DNA of 64,000 nt from Centrapalus pauciflorus (Eukaryota; Streptophyta; Magnoliopsida; Asterales; Asteraceae): contig JAANYP010004638.1 of assembly GCA_020465985.1 (NCBI GenBank), positions 99,190-163,189 of the forward strand. Direction: 5' to 3'. The notes beneath the pieces were generated by a model, which was not told where the DNA came from, ran no database searches, and saw only the letters and a list, made by a program, of their open reading frames with translations. Shown in pieces: positions 24,415-35,424 of the stretch. Both the position numbers and the translations under genes were made by a program. The number at the start of each line of letters is the position of its first letter. Position 1 is the first letter of the stretch.

Positions 24415-27190
24415 TTAGTTATTTTTAGGGGAACTCATCATAAGGATGAGTTCTCCTTCTTCATCATTATTTGTTGATGGACCACTAACATCTACACTAA
24501 TATTTTCAATTTGGATTGTATCAGCTTGGATACTCTCCTCAATGACCATGTTACTTCCAACACTGCTGGTTTTTACGATGTTGGAACTAGCAGTGGTCAG
24601 CAGGCCTTGTGTCCTCAGTTTCAGGACAGTATTTGGCCATATAATTCTTCTTCCCACATTTATAGTATTTTCTCTTTTTAGACTTTTTGGAAGAAGTACT
24701 CCCAGAAACACATTTTGGGATATCTTTGTTGGACTTCTCAGCAGGTTTAGCAAACTTATTACTATTTTTAGAAGAACCAACAGTTTAATGGAAGGTACAA
24801 TAGCAACAGCTTTACCTGTGTCCTCTTTCCTCTTTCTAGGAGGGCAGAGATCAAATATAGGAAGCTTAATTGGCTTTTGTCCTTCCACAGGTTTGGGAAA
24901 CCTATTCCCAGCTTTCTCAGGTTGAGCAATGGCTTTGCCCTTGCCTTTACTGAGATGTGATGAATGTTGCCTATCAACATAATCACTACTTCTAGTTTTA
25001 AAATATTTTCCTTCATTTATAGCCAGTTTTCCACTATGATTTAAAACCTTATTTGAAATCACAGCAGATTTAATTTCAACATGAGACTTACCCCTGTTGA
25101 AAGCAGGCTGCTTTCCTTTTGAAAACGTTTTCTCAAAATGTTCAGCATCAAAAAATGTTCAGCATCAAAAGGGTTAACAGGTTTCTTCCCATCAGCTTTA
25201 GATTCAGAACCTGTCTTGTTGACAGGTTTAGTGTCCAAAGCTGCAGTTTGAACTTGTTTTCCCTTCTTTTGCTTGTGTGAACCAGCTATGCACTTAGCAG
25301 ACTGATTTGATGGAGAACACATACCATCATCAGTCATTAAAGCTTTTTCTTACAAATTATCAGTATTTTGAGGCCTGACAAACCTGTTTGTTGAGACCAG
25401 CTTTCCATTTACTCTTTGGATAAAAGTACTTGGAAGCTCATCAAGTGTAGATAAGTCTTTTTCCAGATTATTAATCTCAACAATTGATGCTGCTGTATCA
25501 ATATCCCCTCCAAGATAGGCTTGGATTTGAGCAGGGATCTGCTGACTAATACAGTGGTTGACTTTTTGTGCTGATTGGCACCAAGAGTCAACAATCTTTT
25601 GAAGCTTGGCATGCTTTGAGTCTCTCTCTCTTTTCTTTTAATAAAATGGTATTGATGTGTTTCACTTCATCAAGCTCAGTTTTCAACTTATGAAAACTGT
25701 CCAGTTCATTAGTTTTTGTTTCAAGATCTGTTTTTAATTTAGAGATCTCAGACTTCAAAGCATCATGCTTCTCAACAGCAGCTTTTAAATCAACAAGTAA
25801 GTATTCAAACATTTTAACTTTTTCATCAGAATTGTAATCCATAAAATTTTGTACCTTATACATCATAGTTGGGTTCCAGTTCTCTAAGCTGCTGAGAGCT
25901 TCAGCTTCAGCCAAGTCCTGTTTGAAGTTACTTTTTGAGGGGACATCAGTGTTGGCCATTAGACAATTGTTGTCCTCTTCATCAGATGATGAAGCAGACT
26001 CTTCCCAATCACAAGTCTCAGCCATGAGTCCCTTCTGGCTTGTTGGAAGCCACTGAGTCTTCCAACTTTCTCAGCTTAGCCATGGCCATTAGGTACTTAA
26101 CTCTGTAGCCATCGTCTTTATTTGTCTTGTATGGTTTGGATGAGGAGCCAACAGCTTTAGACACACAGTCAGCAGCTATATGGCATGTTTTGCCACATTT
26201 AAAGCACTTAGCCTTAGTTTTGTCAAATGCCTTCTTCTTAATGGCACCTGACTTCTTTTGCAGCATCTTTCCACCAAACCTCTTCTTATTGAATTTTCTG
26301 ACAAGCATAGCAATCATTTGCTTATCATCAAACTCAGTAAGGTCTTCACAGTCTTCTTCCTCTGATAGTTCCTCAATTTCATCATCACCCTATTGATCAG
26401 CTTGTGTGAACGCATCACACACCTGACCAGTAGGCTGTCTCACGCTGGCCACTAAGGTAACACCTCTTTTGGACATCTCTAAGGCATTTCTTTTATGTTG
26501 TCTTGACTATTCATCATTCAACAAGGATCCATAAAGATTCACAAGATCCATGCCTCTAATGGTGCCTGAGTTTCTGAGGATAGTAGAGAAGTAATTCCAT
26601 TCCTCAGGCAGAATGTGCAAAAATTTGTTCACCAAAGTTAAACTGTCTTTTGTGATCCCAACAACTTTAAGATCATTTATCAGGGCGGTGACCCTGGTGT
26701 AGGTTTCAGTGAATGACTCCTTTGGCTTTGCAAAGAAAAGCTCATACTGTCTAACAAGATTGTTGATAACGTTATCCAGTGTGATAGTCGGACCATCATA
26801 GACGGTACACAAAGTATCCCACATCTCCTTTGCAGTCTTCATTTTCTCAACCTATTTGAACACATCATCAGAAAGAGAAATAACAAGGTTGATCCTGGCC
26901 TTTGTATCAAGAGAAACCAGTCTTTTGTCTTCATCAGACCATTGAGCTTTTGCCTTCTCAATAGTCTTGACTTCAGGAACAGCTCCTTCAGTAGCAGGAG
27001 TTATAGTAGTAATAGAGGTTGGCACATAGGGACCTTCCATTACTATCTCTGGTAGTTGTACATCCAGATTCTCTAAGTAGAGCATCATTCTGCACTTCCA
27101 TCCAGAGAAGTTCTGATGATTGAACTTGGGAGGTTTTTCCATTGAACCATTGTCATAATAAGAGGAAGAACTGGCAGCACTGTTGTTCAT
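24415..27190 (-). pseudogene. Sirevirus gag
   Basis: The start at 27190 (MNNSAASSSSYYDNGSMEKP) lies about 65 bases inside the 5' LTR. PPKFNHQNFSGWKCRMMLYL and TAKEMWDTLCTVYDG are the UBN2-type gag core, in the same frame through 26507 with one stop near 26850. A CCHC zinc knuckle (CFKCGKTCHIAADC, about 26160-26205) follows. After a frameshift come the acidic segment and coiled coil (26025-25588, EISKLKTDLETKTNELDSF). The C-terminal basic part extends to 24415 in broken frames. Long gag with coiled coil after the knuckle is typical of Sireviruses. Confidence 0.88.
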
Positions 27191-27240
27191 GATGGGAAAT
27201 AGGGAGTAATGACAGATCTAGAGTTAACACACACTCTAAA

Positions 27241-27256
27241 CTACTCTGAAACCGGT
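27241..27256 (-). other. degenerate primer-binding site of the Sirevirus
   Basis: On the minus strand the LTR end CCTACA is followed by ACCGGTTTCAGAGTAG. It matches the tRNA-iMet site TGGTATCAGAGC at about 9 of 12 positions. Confidence 0.55.
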
Positions 27257-28351
27257 TGTAGGTCCTAAAAGGTTTCCCTAGTATGTTGCTCTAAGCTGTA
27301 GAGGGGGGTGTGAATACAGCTATTTAAATTTTCAACACACTTTCTCAATGTTTGTATGTATATTATCAACAAGTGTTAATTACAAACAAGCCTGAACTGC
27401 GGAATGGTTCAAGTTGAGATGACAGAAACAACAGAGACTACTAATCTAAGACTCACTCAGACTAGTTACAATGAATACACTCACAAAGATGAACTCACTG
27501 ATATTACAAGACAGAAAAATAAAAAGCTTGAACAAGAACAGCTTGGACACACTCAACTGTTTTATTCAAGCAGACTTTGCATGCATGAAAACACAATTCT
27601 TTTGCACGTTCTGAATATCACATTGATTTTTTCACATTCCTTAGAAGCTTCCTTTTATACTCTCACAGAGAATCTCAGTGAAGCTTCCTTATTGGATGCA
27701 GAGATAGTGGAGTGTCTTTCCAAAAATACTAAAATACTTTTCTGCACGTTCTGACAAAGCAACATTTGTCTCTATATTGTAGAATCTTTGTCTTTTCCTT
27801 TTTGTCTCTTTTGCAGAAGGCTTTAACCAAAAGAAGAATGTCAACTTTAGACATTTCATCTTCTAGTATAGCCATTTTGATATAAGAGATGGTATGTCAC
27901 CCATTTCAAATATCCACTTTGTCTTCATGTATCAGAACAGCTTGGGCAGTGTAAGCAGATTTTGATTTTCCACTTTGTCTTCGACTTTGTAAACTGATCT
28001 TATGGTCCAAGACAATACATGAGGACATGGAAACATATTCCATAAAGTTTTTAGCTTGTTCACAAAGAACAGAATACTTAGAATTTGTCCAAGCTGCTCA
28101 ACAGGTAGGAGCAGCGTAGACAGTTTATGTACAACCTGTTCAATAGAATAAAACAGCTTGGACAATATGCCTTAGTTACAACAAATGCAACAGGGTAAGC
28201 AGCTTTGACTTATATTGCAAATCACTTTTCAGGTTTCAATAAGGCATTAAGAGGCCTTAAATTATACCTTCAACTGCATCAAACAGATTTGATTAATAAT
28301 CTCCCCCTAGGATGTATAACAGGTTTGACTGAGGCCTATTTGTGCCTAACA
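27257..28351 (-). mobile_element. 5' LTR of the Sirevirus
   Basis: The plus strand reads from TGTAGGTCCT to GTGCCTAACA. It matches 12666-13758 and precedes the gag start on the minus strand. Confidence 0.92.
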
Positions 28352-28860
28352 AATTCTTTTTCTCTTTTCTTCTGGAACTTCAATCATTTTCTCTTTTCTT
28401 CTCTTTAATCTCTGAACTTATTTTTCTCTCTCTAATCTTCAAATCTCTTTTTCTCTGATATTCTCTTTTCTTACAAGCAAACTCTCCCCCTTGAATCATG
28501 AACAACTTTTAGTTCTCTCCCTTGATCAAGCAAAGACAACTTATCATCTTTCATCTTTAAATCTTCTACAGTTGTCTTAATTGTCTTGAATTGTTTTTGC
28601 AATTGTCTTCAAATGTCTTCAAACTACTCAACAGTTGTCTCAGAAATTCAGCTTTTCTTCCCCTCACGATGATCATAAGGATTATGAACATCATGTAAAT
28701 TCTTCAGAGACGTAGATCCAGTAAACTTACAGTAGCAGAAATACAACGACAATTACAATGCAGAGATATTACAAGTTGTCTCTCTCCCCCTCAAAATGAT
28801 ATTCTCTCCCCCTATTCTGAACAAATATCTGTCTCCCCCTCAAATGTATACTATTTTCTT
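28352..28860 (-). repeat. multiple polypurine-tract-like copies, pol-less element
   Basis: A very CT-rich stretch on the plus strand. CTCTCCCCCTT (about 28482), CTCTCCCTTG, TCTCTCCCCCTC (about 28781), TTCTCTCCCCCTA (about 28802) and GTCTCCCCCTC (about 28831) are, on the minus strand, AGGGGGAGA copies like the real tract at 12607. Multiple tract copies upstream of the 3' LTR are described for Sireviruses. Confidence 0.7.
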
Positions 28861-30270
28861 TCAAATCAAACAAAGCTTTTCAACTTTCTGAAAAATGAAT
28901 CAAATCATTTGTAAAATAACGAGTCCAGGTCCAAATAGGGATCATGTATGCATAGTAGACATAATCTATGTGACCTACTTTCAGCGCTGGCGTGATGTTA
29001 ACACTGGTAGGATTTCCAAATAGTCATTGTGAAATCCTTTATCATGAAATAATCACTCTTATTTGTTCCGGCTTAGTCTCTTTGAACTAGCAGTCTATAG
29101 TCACGCAAACTGTTAGACTCGATGTGTCCTAAAAGTGTATGTAATCAGCTCTAGACACAAAGTGCATCAACTGAAGTCGGAGACCGGAGCAAATGTCTTC
29201 CTTGTTTCAATATCAATAATATCCAAAAGATATATCGATAGAAATGTGTTATATCTCCATGATTATTGAAAAAGAAATCTTTTGAGAGATAACTGAGTGG
29301 TTGGTGGGGTTAAGTGCATGCGTCACTGGGTCCATGACGTCTTTTTCAATATCAAGTCTCCTAGGGCATGATAGATTATGTGGTTTACCCAGCAGACACT
29401 ATATAGGTAGGATTATCTTTTCTTTATATCCTTTCTCAACTCTCAGCTCTCAGCATTTTTCAACTAATCTCCCTCTGGCTCACTTTTCATAAAAAAAATT
29501 CAGTCAGCTTTATAGCGAAAGCATGATCTGCTTGACCCTGTTAGTATCCCATGATAACTGACACTTCTCAACTAATAGACCTAAAGAACCCTCACCCACA
29601 CAAACTATAGATGGTTTGCTCCTTAGGTAGGTCTTCCGGTTCTGGTTAGACCATAGAAGCGATGTTTATGCTTATCACACAATTTGGTGCATAATTGGAG
29701 TCAGCAGAAATAATGTTCAGCATTTCAGCTCATCAGCTCAGATGAATTAGGAGATGTAATTCAGAATGAATGTTGGGGAATGATGAGTTGGGAGATATCA
29801 TAATGAAATGAAAAATCTGATACATGATATGAATGATATGAAATGAATCAAATTTTCATGAAAGAATTAGCTCATGGGAGATAATGGGAGAATTCAGTAT
29901 GACTGAATTGGAAGAATTATAATAAAGAGAATCTCAGAAGCAATGAGATTATGAACAATCAAAAAGATTAGATCAATTAACCTCAATGATATACTCAAGG
30001 AATGAGAAGTTAAGATTCTTAAAAATTATTCTTTTCGATTTAAAAATATTTTTATGTGTGCACAAAATATTTTCGTGAAAAATACACACAGTTTTGTGAA
30101 AAAGATGTCATCGTCAGAGTGCATCTGAAACTCCCCCGGGAAATAAGCACACAAAGTTAGTCAACTCATGAAAAATAAATCAGGAGTAAAAAATTGTAAA
30201 ATAAAACTCCTTGTTTGTCAATACAACTTCAGAGTTAAATTCAGGGCAGGAATTTCAGAAAGATTTGTCT
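28861..30270. other. non-coding 3' half of the pol-less element
   Basis: No ORF or protein motif on either strand. It occupies the place where protease, integrase, RT and RNase H would lie in an autonomous copia element. Confidence 0.6.
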
Positions 30271-30279
30271 TTCAGAATC

Positions 30280-30535
30280 GGGTTTCTAATCTGAAGTGAT
30301 TAGAAGCCTTTGGTGTGGAAACTCGGGTTTCAGTCTGATGTAACTGAAAGTCTTTTGAATTTAAGATCGGGTTCTGCACTTATGTGTACGAAAACCATTT
30401 CCAATGAAGACCGGGTTCTACTCTGTTGTGAATAGAAGCCTCACCAATGACGTCCGGGTTCTAGTCTGAATTAACTAGAAACCAAAGACCTGCAAAATTT
30501 AAGATGTCTTTGGTATCCAAACAGATTTGGATCCA
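30280..30535 (-). repeat. tandem array of about six inverted repeats
   Basis: Units recur every 43-45 bp. Each begins CGGGTT and has two short arms that are complementary but differ between units: TTCTAATC/GATTAGAA (30284-30305), TTTCAGT/ACTGAAA (30328-30349), TTCTGCAC/GTGTACGAA (bulged), TTCTACT/AATAGAA (one mismatch) and TTCTAGT/ACTAGAA. A less regular sixth, ATCCAAA/TTTGGAT, lies at 30515-30532. The period is not a multiple of three, so it is not coding. Confidence 0.85.
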
Positions 30536-30563
30536 GACTTGTTAGCGCTCTTGGGTACCCATC

Positions 30564-31939
30564 TCAAAACGGGTTTTGGTACCCACTGGTACTTTGGTTA
30601 GGTACCCATTGCAGATTATAATTCTTTGTTTCTCTCTCAAATTCAGAAAGCAAGTTCCTTCTAGTATGATGAAATTGAATATTTGAATTACGAAAGAAAC
30701 TTGAATTTGATTGATCAAAATTTTGCAAACTCTTCTTTCTGAAAATCTGTCCGGTTCTAGCCTGTTTCTGATAATACTTGGTGTTTTTTTGTGAAGATGT
30801 CTTCTGATAAGAATAACCAAGATTTTCGGAAACTTTTGAATCTTTTGATTTCGAAGATTCACTAGTGTAAACCTTGACCGGAAGATTTTCAATTATTTTA
30901 TCTTTGCCTTTGTGTATCTTTAAAAGATACTTGAGTTTAAGATTTGAAGATGAATCCAGATTAGGAGTTGCAGTTAGATTCTTATCATTTTCTGAAAAAT
31001 AAATCAGAATGATCAACTTTATGTTTCAAACAATCATTAGAATTACTAACTTCTGATTCATTTGAAGAAAGAGAAACATGAAATTGTTTAGAAAGATGAA
31101 GTATATGATCTTTTTATCCTTTGATAATGACCAAATATGAATTTCTGTCATTATCAAACGATTGGTAATCAATTTTAAAGGATTGTTCTTTAATTAAGAA
31201 CACCTTTCTCTCATCTTCAAATAATTTAGATTTCGCTCGGAAATCTTGTTCTTTAAGTAAGAACTCATTTCTTTCTTTCTCAAGTAAATCTGTAGTTAAT
31301 GAAAACTCCTTTTCAAGAGCAAAAAATTCTTCAGATTTGTTTGAATCATAACTTTGATCAGGATGATTTTTCTTTAAAAATGTTTCTTCAAGATCTTTAA
31401 CTTTATTGTAAAGATCAGATCGTTCAGGCAAAAGATATTTCAGTTGAGTTGCATTCTGAAAATTTTCTTGTTTAGAATCATCAAGTTCTTTTGATAATTC
31501 AGATTTTTTTCAATTTAAGCATATGAATCTCAGAATATAATACTTTCTGGTTTTCTTCAAAATTTAAAACTTGTTCTTTCAATCTATTGACATTATGTAA
31601 AGCATAAGCTTTATCTGTATTTAATTGAACAAGAATATCATTATTGCTCTTACGAATCTGTTCAGATTCAGTAAATTTTGCAATTAGCTCAGACTTTGTA
31701 AGATTTAAAAACTGATTATGATCATTTGTCATTTTGAATTTCTGATATTGAATCTTCCAAGATCTTTTATGGGCTGATGAGTGATTTCTGAATAAAGCTC
31801 TGAAAAAATGTATTTGTGAATGATAACTTGTTGAAAATCAGCTCTCAATTGACTTTTTGACGTTGAAATTTTAGTTTCTCTACAGAAAATGTCTATAACT
31901 TTTTCTGGAGTGGAATTGGGCCTCGAAAATTTACTGTGA
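30564..31939 (-). pseudogene. gag-like coiled-coil region of the pol-less element
   Basis: Consecutive minus-strand frames read as Lys/Glu/Asn-rich helix. 31732-31499 has NRLKEQVLNFEENQKVLYSE. 31431-31114 has LEKERNEFLLKEQDFRAKSK and a repeated FLLKEQ/FLIKEQ phrase. 31016-30564 is a basic Ser/Asn/Gln-rich tail ending LQWVPNQSTSGYQNPF. Copia gag C-termini often have this style, including a WVPK-type end just before the protease. No zinc knuckle is visible. Stops and frameshifts separate the pieces, and the 5' end is cut by the insert at 31940. Confidence 0.6.
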
Positions 31940-34151
31940 TGTAACATCCTCGGATTTAAATTATTATATTTGAAGTTTATTAAGTTTAAATTTCTAATTT
32001 AAGTTGAATTATGTAAGTTAAGTTGGTACTGATTTTGGATAAATTATAAAGTTGGTTGCATTATATGGAAATTTAGTAATTTAGAAATTTAAATTATTAA
32101 GTGAAATAATTATTAATAATTGTTAAGGAAAATAAAATAAAGATGGAATTTTTTATTTTATAAAAAAATCAGTATTTAATGGAACCGGTTAATTTGAGGG
32201 ACTAAAAGTGACAAAATTGGAAATTTGGAATAAAAGGGAATGAAAGACTCATTTTGTCTTTCATTATCATAAATCACTTTCTCTCTCTAAACCTCTATCT
32301 CTCTCTCGGCTCTCTCTCTCTCTCTAAATTCGAAGATCATCAAAGCTTGGATTTTGAAGCTGAAAATCGGAAACAAGATTGGTAGGAAGGATATACCAAC
32401 ACTGCAATCATCGATTTAAGGTAAAAATCTTTTAAATTTCAGAATATTGAACATTTGGTTCGGTTTTTATATGAACCGAAAATTTGATTTTGGAGTTGCA
32501 ATTATGGATGCATGTGTTATATAGTTGAAGATTCGTTTAAATCTAGTATATGAGATGCTGTATATTGAATTTCAGCTTCTGACTCACACTATAAGTATGA
32601 TTTTTGGAGATTTGTGTGTGTTTATGTGTGTGTGTTCGAACGGTTGAACAAAAAGGGTCAAAAAGGAGTAGATTTGGTATGTAAAAATGTTAATATTGAT
32701 GTTAAAAAGGGTTGAAAATAGATGTATTTTAGTTTGTATAAGTTATTTCATATATTGAATTAGAACCAGAAACGATGGGATTAAATCTGAAATTTGACAA
32801 AACTGCACAAGTATGAACACAGTGGGATCCGAATTCGGATCCGAGATGAACTCGGATCTGGTCCGAATTCGGAAGAGGCCCGGATTTCTGGAAAATTAAT
32901 ATATCAAAATATTTTTAAGTATTGGAATTTGGATGGGGGTCCGAATTCGGTTGGGGACCGAATTCGGATGTGCCCGAACTTGTAATGTGATCCGAAATTG
33001 GCTTTTGGTCCGAAATGTGATAATCAAAAATGGTAAAATATTTATAAGTGTTGTATTTCGGATGTGGGTCCGAATCCGGTTGTGGACCGAAATCGGATAT
33101 GGCCCGAACTTAGTATATGTCCGAAATAGGGCTTATGTTGGGACCGAATTAGGGATTCATATGAGAACCGAATTGGGGGTCCGAATTCGGGTGGGGTCCG
33201 AATTCGGAACCTGGATCCGAAATATGGATCAAATATTGCAAAACTTGTAAATTTTAGTTTTATGAAATTAAACAGTTATTGACACGATGTGTTGTTACAA
33301 CTGACTAACAGGTCCCTTGTGGTGTTGTTTAACCCACAGTGGGGTACTTTGTGGATCCGGTTGAAAGCCCGAAGAGAAATAATATCGGTTAAAAGATAAA
33401 TTACGCACCCACTGTGAGTACAGTAGATTTCGCATGTTTATATTTGTTTTATGTAAGCTTTGCCTGCTGAGACCTGTTGTTTCATTGATTGTTTGGAATT
33501 CTACTAACTTGCGTAGATTTAGATGCACATTCTTACTTGTTGCATGTCCTTTCGGTTGTTGTGCATCTAGTGATGGACCGGTGGGTCGCATCGATTACTC
33601 TGATGTTACTGTGCTATATGACCTGGAGCTGATCCCTCCTAGGCCCGGTAGGCAGTATGTCATCCCCGATCGTACGTTTGTCTCAGATGGTATGTTTAAA
33701 TGCCGAGCTTTGAGCTCGAAGGGGCTGCGGCTCTGGTCCGTACTTTGTGTACGAAGAGGATATCCGATGTTGGTCATCTGTGTTATCCTTGGGCTTCATA
33801 AAAATTTATAAAATGCATAATCTCTGTATTCACTAAGCATCCGCTTATTCCCCAGTTGTTGATTTTTATTTTACAGGAAAAAGGGAAGTCTACCGCCGGA
33901 CCTTCTAGTTAGGACATATTGAAGATTCGGAAGATTTTGGTATTGCTTAATCGGTAATTATGTTATGAGACAATGTTGTAATGTATTCTGGATGATTGTA
34001 ATAAATGTATGGGTGTGTAGACTTAGACTTGGTACCTTATAGCACCGTAGGGTGTTTAACACTTGTTGCACTACTTTAATTATGTTATTGTATGTTGGTG
34101 ATTAATCCTGGGTGTATTGTAATTGGTGGTTGTTGTGGCAAGGGTGTCACA
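31940..34151 (+). mobile_element. LTR-like insert (2.21 kb), probably a solo LTR
   Basis: The ends are TGTAACATCC and AGGGTGTCACA. The layout matches 19410-21680: CT-rich leader (32278-32325), donor-like TTTAAGGTAAAAAT (about 32415), motif array, ATTCACTAAGC (about 33827), acceptor-like TTTTATTTTACAGGAAAAAGG (about 33862) and CCGCCGGACC. A clean target duplication is not seen (TGTGA against CGTGC), so boundaries may be off by a few bases. Confidence 0.75.
32825..33225. repeat. CCGAATTCGG motif array inside the LTR
   Basis: About a dozen variants of GGTCCGAATTCGG and GGACCGAATTCGG, with decayed forms (TCCGAAATNGG), at irregular spacing. The core CCGAATTCGG is self-complementary. Confidence 0.85.
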
Positions 34152-34269
34152 CGTGCCAATTCTTGAAATCATAGATCTTGGTTCAAGCTTCGTTTTGGCG
34201 TATGGTAGGCCTTCTAACGTTGTTTCAGTCAAAAGTTATGGCCAATTGAAGCAGCAAAGGTCATCTAGT

Positions 34270-34690
34270 CAAAACTCGATTTATTAATGATGAAACTCGA
34301 AGAATGAAGGACCAAACTTGAAGTATGAATGATCAAACTCGAACAGTGAAGTGACAAACTCGAATTAAGAATGATCAAACTCGAACAACAAAGTATCAAA
34401 CTCGAATATTGAAGGATTAAACTCGATCAAAGTAGTACGAAACTCAGTCAATGAAGTATGAAACTCGGTCAATGAAGTGATAAACTCGAATGATACTTAG
34501 GTCAACTCGATTGAAAAAAATGATCAAACTTGAAAATCAAAGGACATCAATCTCGAATATCAAAGATGTCAAACTCGAATATCAAAGACATCAAACTCGA
34601 ATATCAAAGGCATTAAACTCGAATAAAACTTGATGAAACTCGAATGCTTCTTTGTAAAACTCGATTAACACTATGAACTCTATTTTGCCC
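34270..34690 (-). repeat. leader minisatellite, AAACTCGAA unit
   Basis: About twenty units of 18-25 bp. Each contains (T)CAAACTCGAA followed by a variable 8-12 bp spacer such as TATCAAAGACA. It lies between the primer site (35106) and gag of the pol-less element, that is, in its untranslated leader. Confidence 0.85.
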
Positions 34691-35105
34691 GAGTTTTATC
34701 ATTTTTCAATAAAAACAAGTTCAGATTCAATTTTTTTCAACAAAAACTAATGAATTGACCTCAAATTGATTTCAAAGGTTCGTTTTACACACATAAACAC
34801 TTTTGTTAAAAGACTTTGTCTAATTTCCGATTAAACACCCAAAATTAGTCAAAAAACGTGAAGAACACCACTTTTTCCGAAAATCATTAAATTCCAGATT
34901 AATTTTTGTGTGTTTAGAATTAGAATTTGAGACTTATCTTAATGAATTCGAAATTAAAAACGACACATTCGATCCAAATATCACTTCATTTCATCCAGTG
35001 AATCAAAAACCTTCGAGGATTTTCAGATTTTCAAAAAATTCGATACAACAGTGTTCAAAAATTTCAACTTTCAGATTCAGAAACCACAAAAATTTTGCCA
35101 TATTA
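34691..35105. other. leader of the pol-less element, no coding signal
   Basis: AT-rich with no recognisable motif. It lies between the minisatellite and the primer site. Confidence 0.5.
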
Positions 35106-35119
35106 GGCTCTAATACCAA
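35106..35119 (-). other. primer-binding site of the pol-less element
   Basis: On the minus strand the LTR ends GAATTATCA and is followed by ATTGGTATTAGAGCC, one base off the tRNA-iMet primer site. Confidence 0.88.
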
Positions 35120-35120
35120 T

Positions 35121-35424
35121 TGATAATTCAATATCAACATGCAATTCAACAATTAAACAATAAGAACAACAACAACAATCATCAACACATAATACCGAAT
35201 GCTTAGATTTAGAGAATATTACATTGAGTTCTTTGATATCTTTTGCACAACAATCTTCTTAACCGTATTCTTCTAATTCATGCAATTCAACTGAGCTAGC
35301 ATTCGTACATCTAATGTACCAGTATCTCCTATTTATACTAAAATACAAGAATTAAGTATTTACAAAATACCCCCAAACTTTTACAATCATTTGTTTTCAT
35401 CTCTATTTATAAATGTACCCAACA
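35121..35424 (-). mobile_element. 5' LTR (304 bp) of the pol-less element
   Basis: Pairs with 12304-12606. The target copy GGACT follows at 35425. Confidence 0.9.

Larger units (their letters stand above)
12666..28351 (-). mobile_element. near full-length Sirevirus-type copia, minus strand
   Basis: The LTRs of about 1.09 kb are 12666-13758 and 27257-28351. The likely duplication is AATTA (12661-12665) against AATTC (28352-28356), 4 of 5 bases. On the minus strand the order is 5' LTR, degenerate primer site (27241-27256, TTTCAGAG core), gag, protease, integrase, RT, RNase H, a large extra ORF, polypurine tract, 3' LTR. LTR size, long gag with coiled coil and extra 3' ORF match the Sirevirus lineage. 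Without the inner solo LTR it is about 13.4 kb. Confidence 0.88.
12304..35424 (-). mobile_element. minus-strand copia-type element without pol, split by two inserts
   Basis: The LTRs are 12304-12606 and 35121-35424, flanked by the 5-bp duplication GGACT (12299-12303 and 35425-35429). The primer site and polypurine tract are correctly placed for the minus strand. Removing the inserts 12666-28351 and 31940-34151 leaves about 5.2 kb. That remainder contains gag-like coiled-coil coding but no protease, integrase or RT motif, so it depended on another element's enzymes or lost its pol by deletion. Confidence 0.85.

Noticed and set aside
24446..24925. 159-codon plus-strand frame
   Set aside because: It is antisense to the Sirevirus gag C-terminal region.
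33434..33811. 125-codon plus-strand frame
   Set aside because: Lies inside an LTR-like insert between the motif array and the acceptor-like site; no motif recognised.
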